Source of the DNA: Astrothelium macrocarpum | Lineage: Eukaryota; Ascomycota; Dothideomycetes; Trypetheliales; Trypetheliaceae | Direction: 5' to 3' | NCBI GenBank assembly: GCA_021030915.1 | Contig: JAGEMR010000026.1 | Location: 186,001-250,000 of the forward strand | DNA: 64,000 nt | Part shown: piece by piece, positions 35,329 through 45,613 of the stretch | Layout: each line of letters begins with the position of its first letter | How positions within the stretch are numbered: position 1 is the stretch's first letter | Notes under the pieces: model-generated | Seen by the model: the letters and a program-made list of their open reading frames with translations, nothing else | What the model was told of the DNA's origin: nothing | The model's database searches: none | Made by a program: the position numbers and the translations under genes

Positions 35329-36222
35329 CTAGGTATCATAAAGGAATACGTCGCCTTCAAGATCTAATATCTCCGCTTTAGGTCCCAAGTCCGCCGGTTC
35401 GAGTTCTCTTGTAACGTCCGCCATTGCATAATCTTCCTCCTCTTCCTCCTCTTCCTCCTCTTCCTCTGCTAATCCTCCCTCTCCTCTTGTCCAGAATGAT
35501 TTCCAAATGACCTTTTCCTTCAATTCTGCTTCATTAGTTATATTACTCCGTGCAAACCATCGAAAATGAATCTTCCGGTATCGTATGGCATAAATTTGCT
35601 CTCCTTCTGCGAAATATCGGCCCAGATTTTCTTTTCCCCTTTTCCAGCCCGAGTCGATCTGCAGATCAAGCAAGTCTCCTAGTGAAATTGGGAGACCAGT
35701 CGCCGCACCTAGTGTAAGCTCGCCCGGTATTGTCGCATTCCCGCCTTGGGCAGACTCATCATAGGAATGCTGCTGTAATCTGGCATCCAGCAACGTTTCC
35801 AAACCTACAACAAAGTAAACAGGGCGACGTCGCAAATGCGCCTTTTCAAGGTACTGTCGAGCTTTTAATGATGAGGCGCATATGCGCTCGAAGACCGTCT
35901 GTGAATTTGCGAGCGTGTATATGGAGCGTCGAATGGTATTCACATGTGTCTGCTTCACGGACTGCTTTTCAGTGTGGACACCTAGCAGCTTTGTCAAGGT
36001 AAGGCCCAATTTGGAGCCGCTGCTCTTAGACAGTATGTGCTCAAAGTCATAATGATGTTGGACCAAAACATCTCGTGGAGATATGAGCGGCTCATCAATC
36101 TCTGACGGTGCGGACGCAGCCAACGGATCGAAGAAGTCTTGTTCGGGCGAGTTCGGAAAAAGAATGAGCCGCCCGAGATCCACCGCCGCGGAAGACAGCA
36201 GCTCCCGTACAATGACACTCAT
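35329..36222 (-). CDS. Candidate fungal gasdermin-like pore-forming protein
   Basis: One uninterrupted frame, 297 residues from the ATG at 36222 (eight further in-frame codons upstream start with GTG). The layout is an amphipathic N-terminus (MSVIVRELLSSAAVDLGRLI), then SGSKLGLTLTKLLGV, IRRSIYTLANSQTVFERI, RRRPVYFVVGLETLLDAR, a Gly-rich loop (GELTLGAATGLPISLG), and YFAEGEQIYAIRYRKIHFRWF. The paired strands around PVYFVVGL and IYAIRYRKI, separated by a variable Gly-rich loop, recall the beta hairpin of gasdermin N-domains and a common fungal family of similar pattern. Residues 253-263 are eleven Glu, followed by a 34-residue acidic tail that could be an inhibitory, cleavable end. The assignment is tentative; it could be an unrelated family. 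It is divergent from a CHAT protease gene. Confidence 0.45.
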   Translation of the reverse strand: MSVIVRELLSSAAVDLGRLILFPNSPEQDFFDPLAASAPSEIDEPLISPRDVLVQHHYDFEHILSKSSGSKLGLTLTKLLGVHTEKQSVKQTHVNTIRRSIYTLANSQTVFERICASSLKARQYLEKAHLRRRPVYFVVGLETLLDARLQQHSYDESAQGGNATIPGELTLGAATGLPISLGDLLDLQIDSGWKRGKENLGRYFAEGEQIYAIRYRKIHFRWFARSNITNEAELKEKVIWKSFWTRGEGGLAEEEEEEEEEEEDYAMADVTRELEPADLGPKAEILDLEGDVFLYDT

Positions 36223-36756
36223 CTGTAATGGTGGAGAAGATGACACACTCCTCTACCGTAGAACGATAGGTATTGAAACAAATCTGATGAGCGTACAAAA
36301 TATAACACCTTGGCCTATAAAGCCGCTGCTTATTCTCATGTCGTCTGGTCTGGATCATGGAAAGCCTTGTTTTGGCCCCCATGTAGCGAGGCTGAGCCAG
36401 CAGTCTCAGCCTTGTGGAGGCAGAAATCGCGCTGTGCAGGGCAAGATGGACTTTACCTGAATCGAACGGTCCTCCAGAATGAGGGTTATGAAGAGAAATA
36501 GGCTCGACTGTGGCTACCTTATAGCTTACCCAGAGATATTGGGATAGGCGCGCTTGCTAACTTTTCTCTGGATAAACATTAGGCATTGCGCATGCACGAT
36601 ATCTTGAAAGAGACTGCTTCTAATATCTTCAAAGCATTCACAACGAAGGAAAGGGTCATTGCGTTCTATGCCTATACTTGACAGCATAGTAATCCATTCA
36701 ACCCCGTGGTAGCGTTGTCTTTGGGCGCATTGTGGATAACATTCGTCAGGAACAAC
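36223..36756. promoter_or_regulatory. Shared upstream region of the gasdermin-like and CHAT genes
   Basis: 534 bases between two divergent start codons, so both genes could be switched on together. Two CCTTAT/TATAAA-like AT-rich spots lie at about 36290-36320. No clear operator was found. Confidence 0.5.
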
Positions 36757-39700
36757 ATGAACGACTCGAACTGGCTTAGCCTCCTTGAAGATGGCAAATC
36801 GATAATTGAAGGTCCTCTAGCTTCCCTGGCTACGCAGTCCAGTCGAAACACTGATGAGCTTAACATGGATACAGGGTCGACTGATAAAGTGATTGATTTC
36901 TACACAAAGTTCCTGAACCAATCTCAAGACGTATTGCCACATGATCACGCAATGTTGTTCATCTGCCGCTGGCAGATATATACCATGAGATACGAAAAGT
37001 TCCGCAGGATGGAGAATCCGGACGTCCTGGGTGACCTTATTGAATTAGGCTGGACTGTCTTTGTTGAAACACCGATCAAGAATACGCTACATTCTGGTCC
37101 TCAGTTCCACACCATTTGTTACCGACAAGCATGCCTCCTTGGTTATCTTTATGACCATTTAGGTTTCCCCAAAGATCTTGACCTTGCAATTAACCTCTGC
37201 AGGATGGCCATTGCATTGACAACAACATCCGATCCCGAGTGGATGGATTTGTCCTGCGAGATGGGTCGTCTGATAGGCGCAAAAGCAAGATATTTCAATG
37301 ATGTGCGAATGCTGGACGAAGCGATTAGCATCGCCGAGAGGTGCCTGAGCTTGATGCCAAGTCTTTCATCACAATGGCTAATGGAGTCGAGTAATCTTGC
37401 AGCGAGGCTCTGCGAAAAGTACAAAATGACAGGGAGAAACGAGGCCGCAGACGAAGCCTTGCGCTTTTCACAGAGAATACTTTCAAAGGGTGATCCGAAT
37501 GCTCCTTATTATTCTGGAGTCTTGAACAACCTGGGCTTCACTTTCTCAGAGCGCTTCGAAAGGACTGGTTTCCAAAACGATCTGGAACAAGCTATTCGAG
37601 CAACGCGGCTAGCCTTGGAACATACGGCTTCCAGACCGCATCCACAGACACGACACAATATGCGAAAACTACTTTTCGAAAAATACAAAACGACACAGGA
37701 TCTGGAAGTTCTGCGTCAATGTGTGTCTGTGGCAGAGGATGCCGTCAGTTCATGCACACCAAACAGCTTAGCGTTATTTCAAGCACTTGTTGAGCGCTCG
37801 AACATTTGCCACGCTTTGTTCAAAGAGACGTTCAATGAAGAAGACCTGTCCAGATCCTTCGACTTTACTGTCGAAACGGCAAAGCTGATCCCCCCAAAGG
37901 AAAATGTTCTATGGTACCAATTCCAGAGCCGAGCTGGCGAACTTGCTACTTATCAGTTCTTGTATACACGTAATCTATCGTACTGGATTTTGCTTTTGCA
38001 TATAGCTATCTCTTTGATCGATAATACAAATGCAGAATCGCTCCCAGATGAGCTTCGAGAACGGGATCATCGACAAAAAGTACGATTGAGAGTCAAGACT
38101 CAGTTAGACTCCTTCATGGACGATGCCACGACAGACGAAGATAAAGCGCAATTGGTAGAAAGAATGTATGAGATGTATGAGCGAATCGCTGAGAAGCATT
38201 TTATCGGCACCAAATACAAAAATGTCCGAGTTCCCGAACCAAGGAGTTTTCTTGGTACCGTAGAGCTGATGTTTAATGGAGTTGCCGAGGAATCCTTCGA
38301 AATTTCCAAAATCATGCATGCAGCCCAAGAGCATTTCAACAAACTACATCCTCACGACTCACACAAAGTTCATTTCTGGCTACATTCTACGCCTCCGACC
38401 AAAGAGCAGAAGGAGGCTTGCGAGTCTGGCGATGTAAAGGAGAGCATTCCGAAGACGAGTCTGATACAGCTCAGTCAAAGACTAAGACGAGAAATTGAAA
38501 CTGAGGAGGACGAAGCTGTGTTGACGCATTTGCACACATCTGCCGAAACGGCTCTGCAATCGCATCCTACACATACGCCAGGATACGTGGACGTGGTCAA
38601 GACCAGTGTAGAAGTACTTGCGAAGCTCTTCACTTCTACCGGCCGCGTAGAGTATGTTGGACAGCACATCCAAAAGATGGAGCTGCTCCTAGATTTGCTG
38701 GAGAAAGCAGAGAAATCGAGGCTCAGCGGCCTTCTAAATGGACAGTCGTGCTCGCTAACAGACTTTGGAGAGGCAAAAGATTCGACTCATAAAGCCATTG
38801 AGCTGAAATTTAGCAATCAGCCTGAAAGAGCAGAGTATCGATTTCAGCTCGCTCTGGCTCTTAGAAAGAGATACTTACTTTGTGGCGACCCTAAGGATAT
38901 TGAAGAAAGCGTCCGGGCAGCAAAAACGGCAATGGCCTTGTTCAGGAAATCATCGGCTCAAAAATATCTCAGCATGTTCGCTTTAATTCTTCGAGCCAGT
39001 TTTCATCAAAATAATGCGATAGATGATCTCAACAGAGGCATAGAATGTCTTGAGCAGATACTACGCTCATGCGATGAATTTGAGGATAGCGACAACATCC
39101 GCATATCAACCATCTCCAACTTGAGCCTTTTGCTCCGCGACCGATACTCGGTAAAGCAAACGGTAGACGACCTGGCTCGGGCGATCAAAATCAGCAGAGA
39201 AGTATACGAGCAACTTGCTCTTAGTTCTACAGGGAAATGTACGCCATCTGCGGAGTTAGGGCTAGTAGCAAATCTAGCGCATGATCTAGCAGAGAACTAT
39301 TCTCGTGTGGGTAATCTCAAAGATCTGGATGAAGCGGTCTCGATTTCCAAAAGATTACTTGATTCCATTCCATGCAACCAGCCAGAATTTTTGGCAATTG
39401 TGAATGACTTGTCTTCTGTTCTTTTACAAAAATTCGAGACTGACTCAACAGAGATTCAGCTGCTTGATCTGGTGATCGAGGTTCTTCATAAAGCCTATAA
39501 GGTGGCCTCCCCAAACCAGCCTGTATACGCAGCAATCATATACAATACAGCGAACGCTTTAGAACTCAGAAATGAGCAGGAATATTCTCTGGAAAATACG
39601 AATCTCTGCATTAATCTATTAACCAAATGCTGGCAGTGCGAGGGATGTAGGCCGTTCTTCCGGATCAACGCCGCTAGAAGGGCTGCAAGCCACTTGTTCG

Positions 39701-41406
39701 CTATTGAGGAGTATACCGCAGCCAGCCGTCTACTAGAAGGTGCAATAGAGACAATATGGACCGTTGGCCGGAAAACAATTGACAAGGAGGGCCAGCGAAG
39801 GTTTCTGTCGCAATTCTCCAGCTTCCCCAGCGACGCCGCTCTGACTACTCTTGCGGCAGGACAGCCTCCAGAAGATGCTCTGAGAATATTAGAATTTGGA
39901 CGGAACGTCATAAATAACGTTACATTAGACTATCGGAGCGAGCTTTTGGATACGGATAATGGAAGTTATCCAGAATTGGTCCGAGAATTCAACCGGCTCA
40001 GAATGAAAGCGGATGCGTTAGCCCACGATCAGTCGGATCCTCCTCCTGATCGCGAAAGCGAGCTCGAAGAGGCTCGATACGCGGCAGATAATCTTCTTGA
40101 AAAGATTCGTCTCATTCCAGGCTACGAGGACACTCTGGGCTCTCACAACAAGGATGATTGGATCAGGGCTGCATCAGACGGTCCGCTCGTGCTCGTTGTA
40201 TCGAGCGACCTTGCCGATCAAAGTGTAGCAATCATTGTCAGGAGTTCGGGAATAACATCTCTGTCACTTCCTCAGCTGCTGCACCATGAAGCAACGGAAC
40301 GTGCGAAAGACATGTCGAGATTGGTCAAAGGGTCACGATCAACTTTCATAGCCCGTAACGAAAAATTGCTCGATCATCTTCGCTGGCTTTGGGAAGCCGC
40401 CGTCGAGCCCATCCTCAACGAACTCGGGTTTACCGCCCCAACTCCGCACTCTGGCGTAGTTCAGCTACCGAAGATGCACTGGATTGGTGTTGGTGTCCTG
40501 GCAGACATGCCCTTCCACGCCGCCGGTACCCACACCAACGGGTCTCTGCACAATACCATCAGTAGAGTCGTCTCCTCCTACCTCCTCAGCCTCCGCTTCC
40601 TAGTCCACACCCGCTCTCGTCGGCCCAAACAGTATCTCCACCGTAAACGCGACGCGCGGATCCTGGTCGTGACGATGCCAACCTCGCCTCCGGGCAAGGG
40701 CAATCCATTGCTATCCGCCACGATAGAAGCAGACGAGATCGCCTCCGCGGCCGCCTCGGCGGGCCTCCATACAGCGCCAAAAACACTCAACCAGCCCACT
40801 GTCTCTGCCGTGCTGGCAGCAATGCCGACATACAGCATGGTGCATTTTGCTTGCCACGGACGGTGTGACAAGCAGGGGGATCCGTGGCGTAACCATCTCG
40901 TGCTGCAGGATGGCAATTTGAGCGTGGCGCAAATCGCGGCTAGCCATGCGGTGGACACGGATCTGGTGTTCTTGAGCGCGTGCAAGACCGCTGCTGCCAA
41001 CATCGACGGCAACAGTAGTGCAGATGATCGAAACAGCGGGCATCGTGAGACCAAGTCCTTGCTTGACGAGGCGCTGCACGTTGCCAGCAGCTTCCAGCTG
41101 GCAGGATTTCACAATGTGATCGCGACGTTATGGGATGCGGTGGATTATGCGTGCTGGGAGGTTGCGGGAGTATTTTATCGGCAACTTCTGGTGACTGAGA
41201 TGGGGAAGAGCGAGAGCGTGGAAGGAAAAGAAGAGGAAACAAGTCAGGAGGGAGTTGATGGAAAGTGGCATTATGCACAAGCTCTGCATGATGCAGTTCA
41301 ATCCGTGCGGCAGGCAGACCCGGAACTGCCACTGTCGTGGGCGCCATTTGTACATTTCGGCGGAGAACTCAAAGTTGATGCGGCTCCAAGCCCCAACTTT
41401 GGCTAA
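36757..41406 (+). CDS. TPR-repeat CHAT-domain caspase-like protease
   Basis: A single-exon frame of 1549 residues from the ATG at 36757 (the frame stays open 17 codons upstream without an ATG). Residues 1 to about 1050 are helical TPR-like repeats with recurring LDLAINLCRMAIALT, LDEAISIAERCLSLMP, DLEQAIRATRLALEHT, KDIEESVRAAKTAMALF and KDLDEAVSISKRLLDSI. From about 1140 a CHAT (caspase HetF associated with TPRs) peptidase domain follows: WIGVGVLADMPFHAAG, then VHFACHGR with catalytic His1367, and LVFLSACKTA with catalytic Cys1409, then ATLWDAVDYACWEVAGVFY and the end SWAPFVHFGG. Both catalytic residues are present, so the protease should be active. CHAT proteases act after Arg or Lys in bacteria and fungi, usually on a neighbouring effector. 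Confidence 0.85.
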   Translation: MNDSNWLSLLEDGKSIIEGPLASLATQSSRNTDELNMDTGSTDKVIDFYTKFLNQSQDVLPHDHAMLFICRWQIYTMRYEKFRRMENPDVLGDLIELGWTVFVETPIKNTLHSGPQFHTICYRQACLLGYLYDHLGFPKDLDLAINLCRMAIALTTTSDPEWMDLSCEMGRLIGAKARYFNDVRMLDEAISIAERCLSLMPSLSSQWLMESSNLAARLCEKYKMTGRNEAADEALRFSQRILSKGDPNAPYYSGVLNNLGFTFSERFERTGFQNDLEQAIRATRLALEHTASRPHPQTRHNMRKLLFEKYKTTQDLEVLRQCVSVAEDAVSSCTPNSLALFQALVERSNICHALFKETFNEEDLSRSFDFTVETAKLIPPKENVLWYQFQSRAGELATYQFLYTRNLSYWILLLHIAISLIDNTNAESLPDELRERDHRQKVRLRVKTQLDSFMDDATTDEDKAQLVERMYEMYERIAEKHFIGTKYKNVRVPEPRSFLGTVELMFNGVAEESFEISKIMHAAQEHFNKLHPHDSHKVHFWLHSTPPTKEQKEACESGDVKESIPKTSLIQLSQRLRREIETEEDEAVLTHLHTSAETALQSHPTHTPGYVDVVKTSVEVLAKLFTSTGRVEYVGQHIQKMELLLDLLEKAEKSRLSGLLNGQSCSLTDFGEAKDSTHKAIELKFSNQPERAEYRFQLALALRKRYLLCGDPKDIEESVRAAKTAMALFRKSSAQKYLSMFALILRASFHQNNAIDDLNRGIECLEQILRSCDEFEDSDNIRISTISNLSLLLRDRYSVKQTVDDLARAIKISREVYEQLALSSTGKCTPSAELGLVANLAHDLAENYSRVGNLKDLDEAVSISKRLLDSIPCNQPEFLAIVNDLSSVLLQKFETDSTEIQLLDLVIEVLHKAYKVASPNQPVYAAIIYNTANALELRNEQEYSLENTNLCINLLTKCWQCEGCRPFFRINAARRAASHLFAIEEYTAASRLLEGAIETIWTVGRKTIDKEGQRRFLSQFSSFPSDAALTTLAAGQPPEDALRILEFGRNVINNVTLDYRSELLDTDNGSYPELVREFNRLRMKADALAHDQSDPPPDRESELEEARYAADNLLEKIRLIPGYEDTLGSHNKDDWIRAASDGPLVLVVSSDLADQSVAIIVRSSGITSLSLPQLLHHEATERAKDMSRLVKGSRSTFIARNEKLLDHLRWLWEAAVEPILNELGFTAPTPHSGVVQLPKMHWIGVGVLADMPFHAAGTHTNGSLHNTISRVVSSYLLSLRFLVHTRSRRPKQYLHRKRDARILVVTMPTSPPGKGNPLLSATIEADEIASAAASAGLHTAPKTLNQPTVSAVLAAMPTYSMVHFACHGRCDKQGDPWRNHLVLQDGNLSVAQIAASHAVDTDLVFLSACKTAAANIDGNSSADDRNSGHRETKSLLDEALHVASSFQLAGFHNVIATLWDAVDYACWEVAGVFYRQLLVTEMGKSESVEGKEEETSQEGVDGKWHYAQALHDAVQSVRQADPELPLSWAPFVHFGGELKVDAAPSPNFG

Positions 41407-41699
41407 GCCATAACTCTGCCGTGATGGATTTAGCAATCAATGAACGAAGTGTCTAATGCACTCTCGGGAATAATGGAGACGGCATGTTTGCACGTTGAGC
41501 TCAAAGAATCTGAGTCAGTCAGTCACTTAGCCTGGGGCACAAAGACACATGAACTGAGACGTCAGATAGATGTGCAATCGTACATCAATTGCTCGTATTG
41601 CTATCAACAGGCTGCAAGAAAACCATCCAGACATCCTTGCGTGCCTACAATCTCAGCCGTTCTAGATAAAGGCATACCAGATGCAAGTTTCTGATTGAT

Positions 41700-43751
41700 C
41701 TACGTGTCCAGCGAGCTCATTCCAAACGAATTGGTTTCATCAAGCTCCGCAGGTACGGAACTACGCGCGCGTTTTGCTGATTGCTTCTGAGCTGCCTCTG
41801 CCTTTCGCTTTGCTTGTATTTTTTGGTCCATTTGTTTGACGACCGCTTTGTAAGCAGCTTCCAATGTTGGATGCAACTCCTTAGCTGCGTAGTCTTCCAA
41901 GATGCTGTTCACCAGCACCCATGCCTCATCCCTACCGTACCGGACCAGGCTTTTCAGCTCCTCGAAATAAAAGTAGAGGTTTCCGTCAACTTCCTGTTTG
42001 CAACGATGAACACGAACATGCATATCCTGGGCGTTGAAAACCAGAGTGAAAACGCGGATTTGGTCCTCGAATTTCTCGACCTCGTTTGTTTGAGCCATCC
42101 ATTGATACATATTGTAGAGTGCTTGACTCGCATTATGGAGATTGGTAAGATAAGCCTCTTGTAGATCAGAATCTGCCTTTTTTGCCTCCATCAAGAGAAA
42201 GGGAAAACAGCGGTTATCTCCTTCGGGAGAAATGCATTTCTCAAGAGCCGGTGGAATAGGATCTGAAAAGTCAAATCCAATAAAGGATTGTCGAGTAAAA
42301 CTGATCGCCAAATCAGGCTTTGGCTGAGATATTTTATCATATAGCCTTGAGGGTATACGACTATCCTTTTCCTGAGACCATTGTCCTTCAGCATTCCAGT
42401 CGAACTTCTTATCTAACCAATACGTACTGAAAATATTCATCATAATAGTCCTTTGCAGAACTGCTTCATTCATGGCAAGACAACGCTTGAGATTGGCTTG
42501 AAAATACTGTCGAGTTACCATGGGAAGTTGATCGGATGATTTTGCTTTGTCAAGTTCAAAAGAGAGCTCATCGACAAACGTATAACAGCTCTCTGTCTGA
42601 TTGTCTTCAGCCTTTTTAAGGTACTCCCTCAGTAGCTCTGGAATGCGTGGAACATGGGAAATTGTGCGTTCGGGAAGTTGCGTCTTCAACACCTCACTCA
42701 ATTTTTCCAATTTCGGATCAACCTTCCCGGGCATTGGTTCCAACGAGATACGCCTGTATTTGAGCTTCGACGGGTTGACTTTGACCGCTTTATCTCTTAT
42801 TGCTCCTATTGCTGACTGCATATAATTCGTTGATGAAGCCATATTCGTGTTTATGTCGACTGAGGTAGGGAAAGGAATGTCCAATTCATGCAAAACTTGT
42901 TCTTGGTCGACGCGTTCGAGAGATGGAGAAGCAACTTGATAAGCCCAAGCTAATACCTAAACTAAATTAGAATAGCAACCTTTTCCAACGTTTGAATTAC
43001 GATCGTCACCTACCTGAGCCTCTTTAGCGGGATTCTCTTGCTGCGTTTGCTCGATGTCCGGTGGTGGCCGCCTTGATGTTTCTTCTGGCTGCTGTGATGT
43101 CTCTGCTGCCTCAGTCTGCCTTTGCGAAGATTTTTCCCGAGATGCCGGTGGTTGCGATAAAGCCTCCCGCTGTGCGTATTCTCTGAGCTGATAGCTCACC
43201 GCCTCTGATGCCTTTGAAGCTTTCCTTTCCAAGGACGTCCGCTGTCGTCTACTTTGTCCCTGTCCCCTCTTTCCTCTGAAAGATCTTCCAGCAGTAGTGA
43301 CTCGCCCAATTATCTCGTTTGAGCTTGGATGCTCCCTCTGCGGGGACAAAGCTCGAGCAGTTGGGATTCTGGGGCGCACCTGTCCAGTGGATTCTGAAAT
43401 GCGATCTCCAGTCCCTTTCCGTCTATTCTGGTTTCCTTGCCGTGCTTTAATAGGTGACGCTCGGGTACTTTTTCCGCCAGCGCGCGACGGCGCAGAAGGC
43501 TTGACAACTCTTCCTTTGGTTGTTCCTCCTACCTTATCCCTCTGTCTTTCCTTGCGTAATAAAGTAGATTGCGGAGAAGTGTCTTGCTGGTTCGGGGTTT
43601 CCTCTATCGAACGGCGCTGTGCGATACGAGCCGAACGACGAACGTCCTTGGTTACATTACTTGTAAGAACGTTTTGTTGGGCGCGACCCTTCTTCTTTTG
43701 CGTCGTCTGGGCTCGTAAAGAAGGGCGTTTCCGTGAAGAGGTGTTTGGCAT
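41700..43751 (-). CDS. PD-(D/E)XK nuclease-like fungal protein (DUF7924-like) with basic N-terminus
   Basis: Two exons (43751..43014, 42956..41700) give 664 residues. Splicing with a 57-base intron joins KEAQ to VLAWAYQVASPSL. Residues 1-245 are disordered and rich in Arg, Lys, Ser and Gln (SSRKRPSLRAQTTQKKKGRAQ), typical of nuclear localisation. The C-terminal domain has the pattern QPKPDLAISFTR ... FDFSDPIPP ... FPFLLMEAKKADSDLQEAY ... ASQALYNMYQWM, that is the PD...ExK core of a restriction-endonuclease-like fold, with Asp in PDLAIS and Glu/Lys in MEAKK as probable metal ligands. The end carries a Lys/Arg tract (RKAEAAQKQSAKRAR). This fold is widespread in Pezizomycotina with unknown role; catalytic activity is only inferred. 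It is convergent with the CHAT gene. Confidence 0.6.
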
Positions 43752-44161
43752 TTTTGGTTTCCCAGCACTCCACAATGGGTATGAGCGTCCTCCTGTATTG
43801 AAGCCTCATCCGGCTCGGGATGACAACTTGCTTTTCCTATCATGGGTTGACCCTATTGTACGGCAAATGGCCCAAGCCGCGGCCTACATTCGTGACACTA
43901 CTAGAGTCTACTAGTAGGTGCCATGAGCGATAACAACGAGACGAGCCAATCTCTCGTTCTGGTTGAAAGTCCAAAGAGTCTGCCATGTTGCATTCCGCCC
44001 GGTCTAACTTCGGCTTAGATGCGTTCCTCCAAACATTCCCTCCCACGCGGGTGTATAAATCGATAGGTTGTAGCAGAATCAGCTGGAAGTGTGGGACACA
44101 CAATAACTTGTATTTATTGTTGTGGTAGTGGTGTCTCTTACAAGGCAAGCTCGGATCTAAG
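43752..44161. other. Upstream region of the PD-(D/E)XK gene
   Basis: About 410 bases. It is the promoter side of that gene and the left flank of the MITE; nothing further recognised. Confidence 0.4.
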
Positions 44162-44166
44162 GATGG

Positions 44167-44428
44167 CTGTCCGTAGGAGTAATTCCGTTCCGGAAGTAAC
44201 ACAGGCCACCACCACCAAATTAGCAACTTCTGAAGCCACAGTTCACAATAAATATCTTATAAAATTTATAAAACTAACAATCGAATGAACCAGTATCGGT
44301 TTAATGATAGTAGGGGAAAAAAAAAAGACAAATATGGCTGAAATAAAAGCGAGTTAAAGCTTCGAGAGCTGTTGATTTGGTGGTGGTGGCCCGTGTCAAT
44401 TTCAGAACGGAATTACTCCTACGGACAG
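44167..44428. mobile_element. 262-base MITE with ~55-base inverted ends
   Basis: The left end begins CTGTCCGTAGGAGTAATTCC and the right end is its inverted copy; the two match over about 53 bases, with a few differences after GTTC and in the stretch before the GGCCACCACCACC motif. Flanked on both sides by GATGG (44162-44166 and 44429-44433), a 5-base target duplication. It has no coding capacity. The middle is AT-rich with a poly-A run near 44316. Confidence 0.85.
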
Positions 44429-44433
44429 GATGG

Positions 44434-45613
44434 GAAGTAGACGAACGCCTTAGCGCTGGCGCTGCTGACTAAGTACTTGCTTGGCGCCCATGGCATGGAT
44501 TGAGCCGATGTTGAGCCGCAAGATCTCATTCATCACAGAGTGACGACCCTAATGGAAATGACGCACTACAACTTGCTGAAAATAGCTCCCGTGAAGTTTA
44601 CGAAGGCTCAGCAGGTAACGATACTCTTCGTTCATCAACTACACTGTATAGAGAGGAGCAGAAGTAACCTCGGCCCTTGTTTCGACAAACCCCCAAACTA
44701 CAGAGACAAATGTAGAAAAGACAGACTCTACTACCGAACTGGTATCACAGAGCATGTTTCCAATGCCTATGCGGGACACCCTGGATAGGCGTATGAATTT
44801 AGAAGAGATGCCGTGAGACAACGGTACAAGCGAGAGAACAATGAAACGCGAGTTCATACAGTACGTTGAAGCGGCGACTTGGCAGAGAGCCATTGTTGAG
44901 TTTGATAGCCCATATGGCTGAGAAAGTCAATTAATTGGGTTGGGACCTAAAGGTACACAGCTTGGATACCTTGTCTACATTCTATTTGGATGCAGCGTCC
45001 CTTGCATCCTATGAATGGACTGGAGTTGCAGTAAGAAATGTCATGACCGGGAAGAGGAAGAACAGGCCAAATGCCCTTTGCAGAGATCTCCAATATAGTT
45101 TCGACTCGTCAAGGCGGCTATAGTATCCATCAACCAACGCTTACTACAATGGTGCTGTTGTTGGATCGGTGATGGTCTCCTTAACGAACAATTGATGTTT
45201 CACCCCTCTTGCGTTATATAATATTTCGTACTGCACCCTCTAGCTGCCTATGACGTGCGATCTGAGGTAATGTTGTGGCTACTTTGAAGACCAATATGAT
45301 AGATTCACCCGAGACTGACACGATAGACTCAATCGCGCGGATTCTCCAGTCCGATCACAGAAAGCACTAACGATTCATACTCCCGACTTTACTTTGAACT
45401 ACCGACGGCTGGGTATGTAGCTATTTCTCCGAAGCAGAGGCAAAGTTAGATAAGGCGAGGTAGACCAAGGGACGGCACGAACCTGTATCCTCCTGTCCAG
45501 CTCCAAGTAGTCCTTGGAGATGAGAATTGTGATTAGCACTGCGCTTCTTTGCTTCTTGTGCTTCTGTTCTTTTCCCTGACATTGGAAATAGATCGCTTTC
45601 TAAGGTTTGGCTC
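44434..45613. other. Non-coding gap
   Basis: 1.2 kb right of the MITE up to the 3' end of the second P450. Short open frames (44540-44788, 44935-45123, 45421-45613) have no recognisable content. Confidence 0.4.

Noticed and set aside
36706..36756. Earlier start of the CHAT gene
   Set aside because: The extra 17 codons begin with GTG; the first ATG in frame is 36757.
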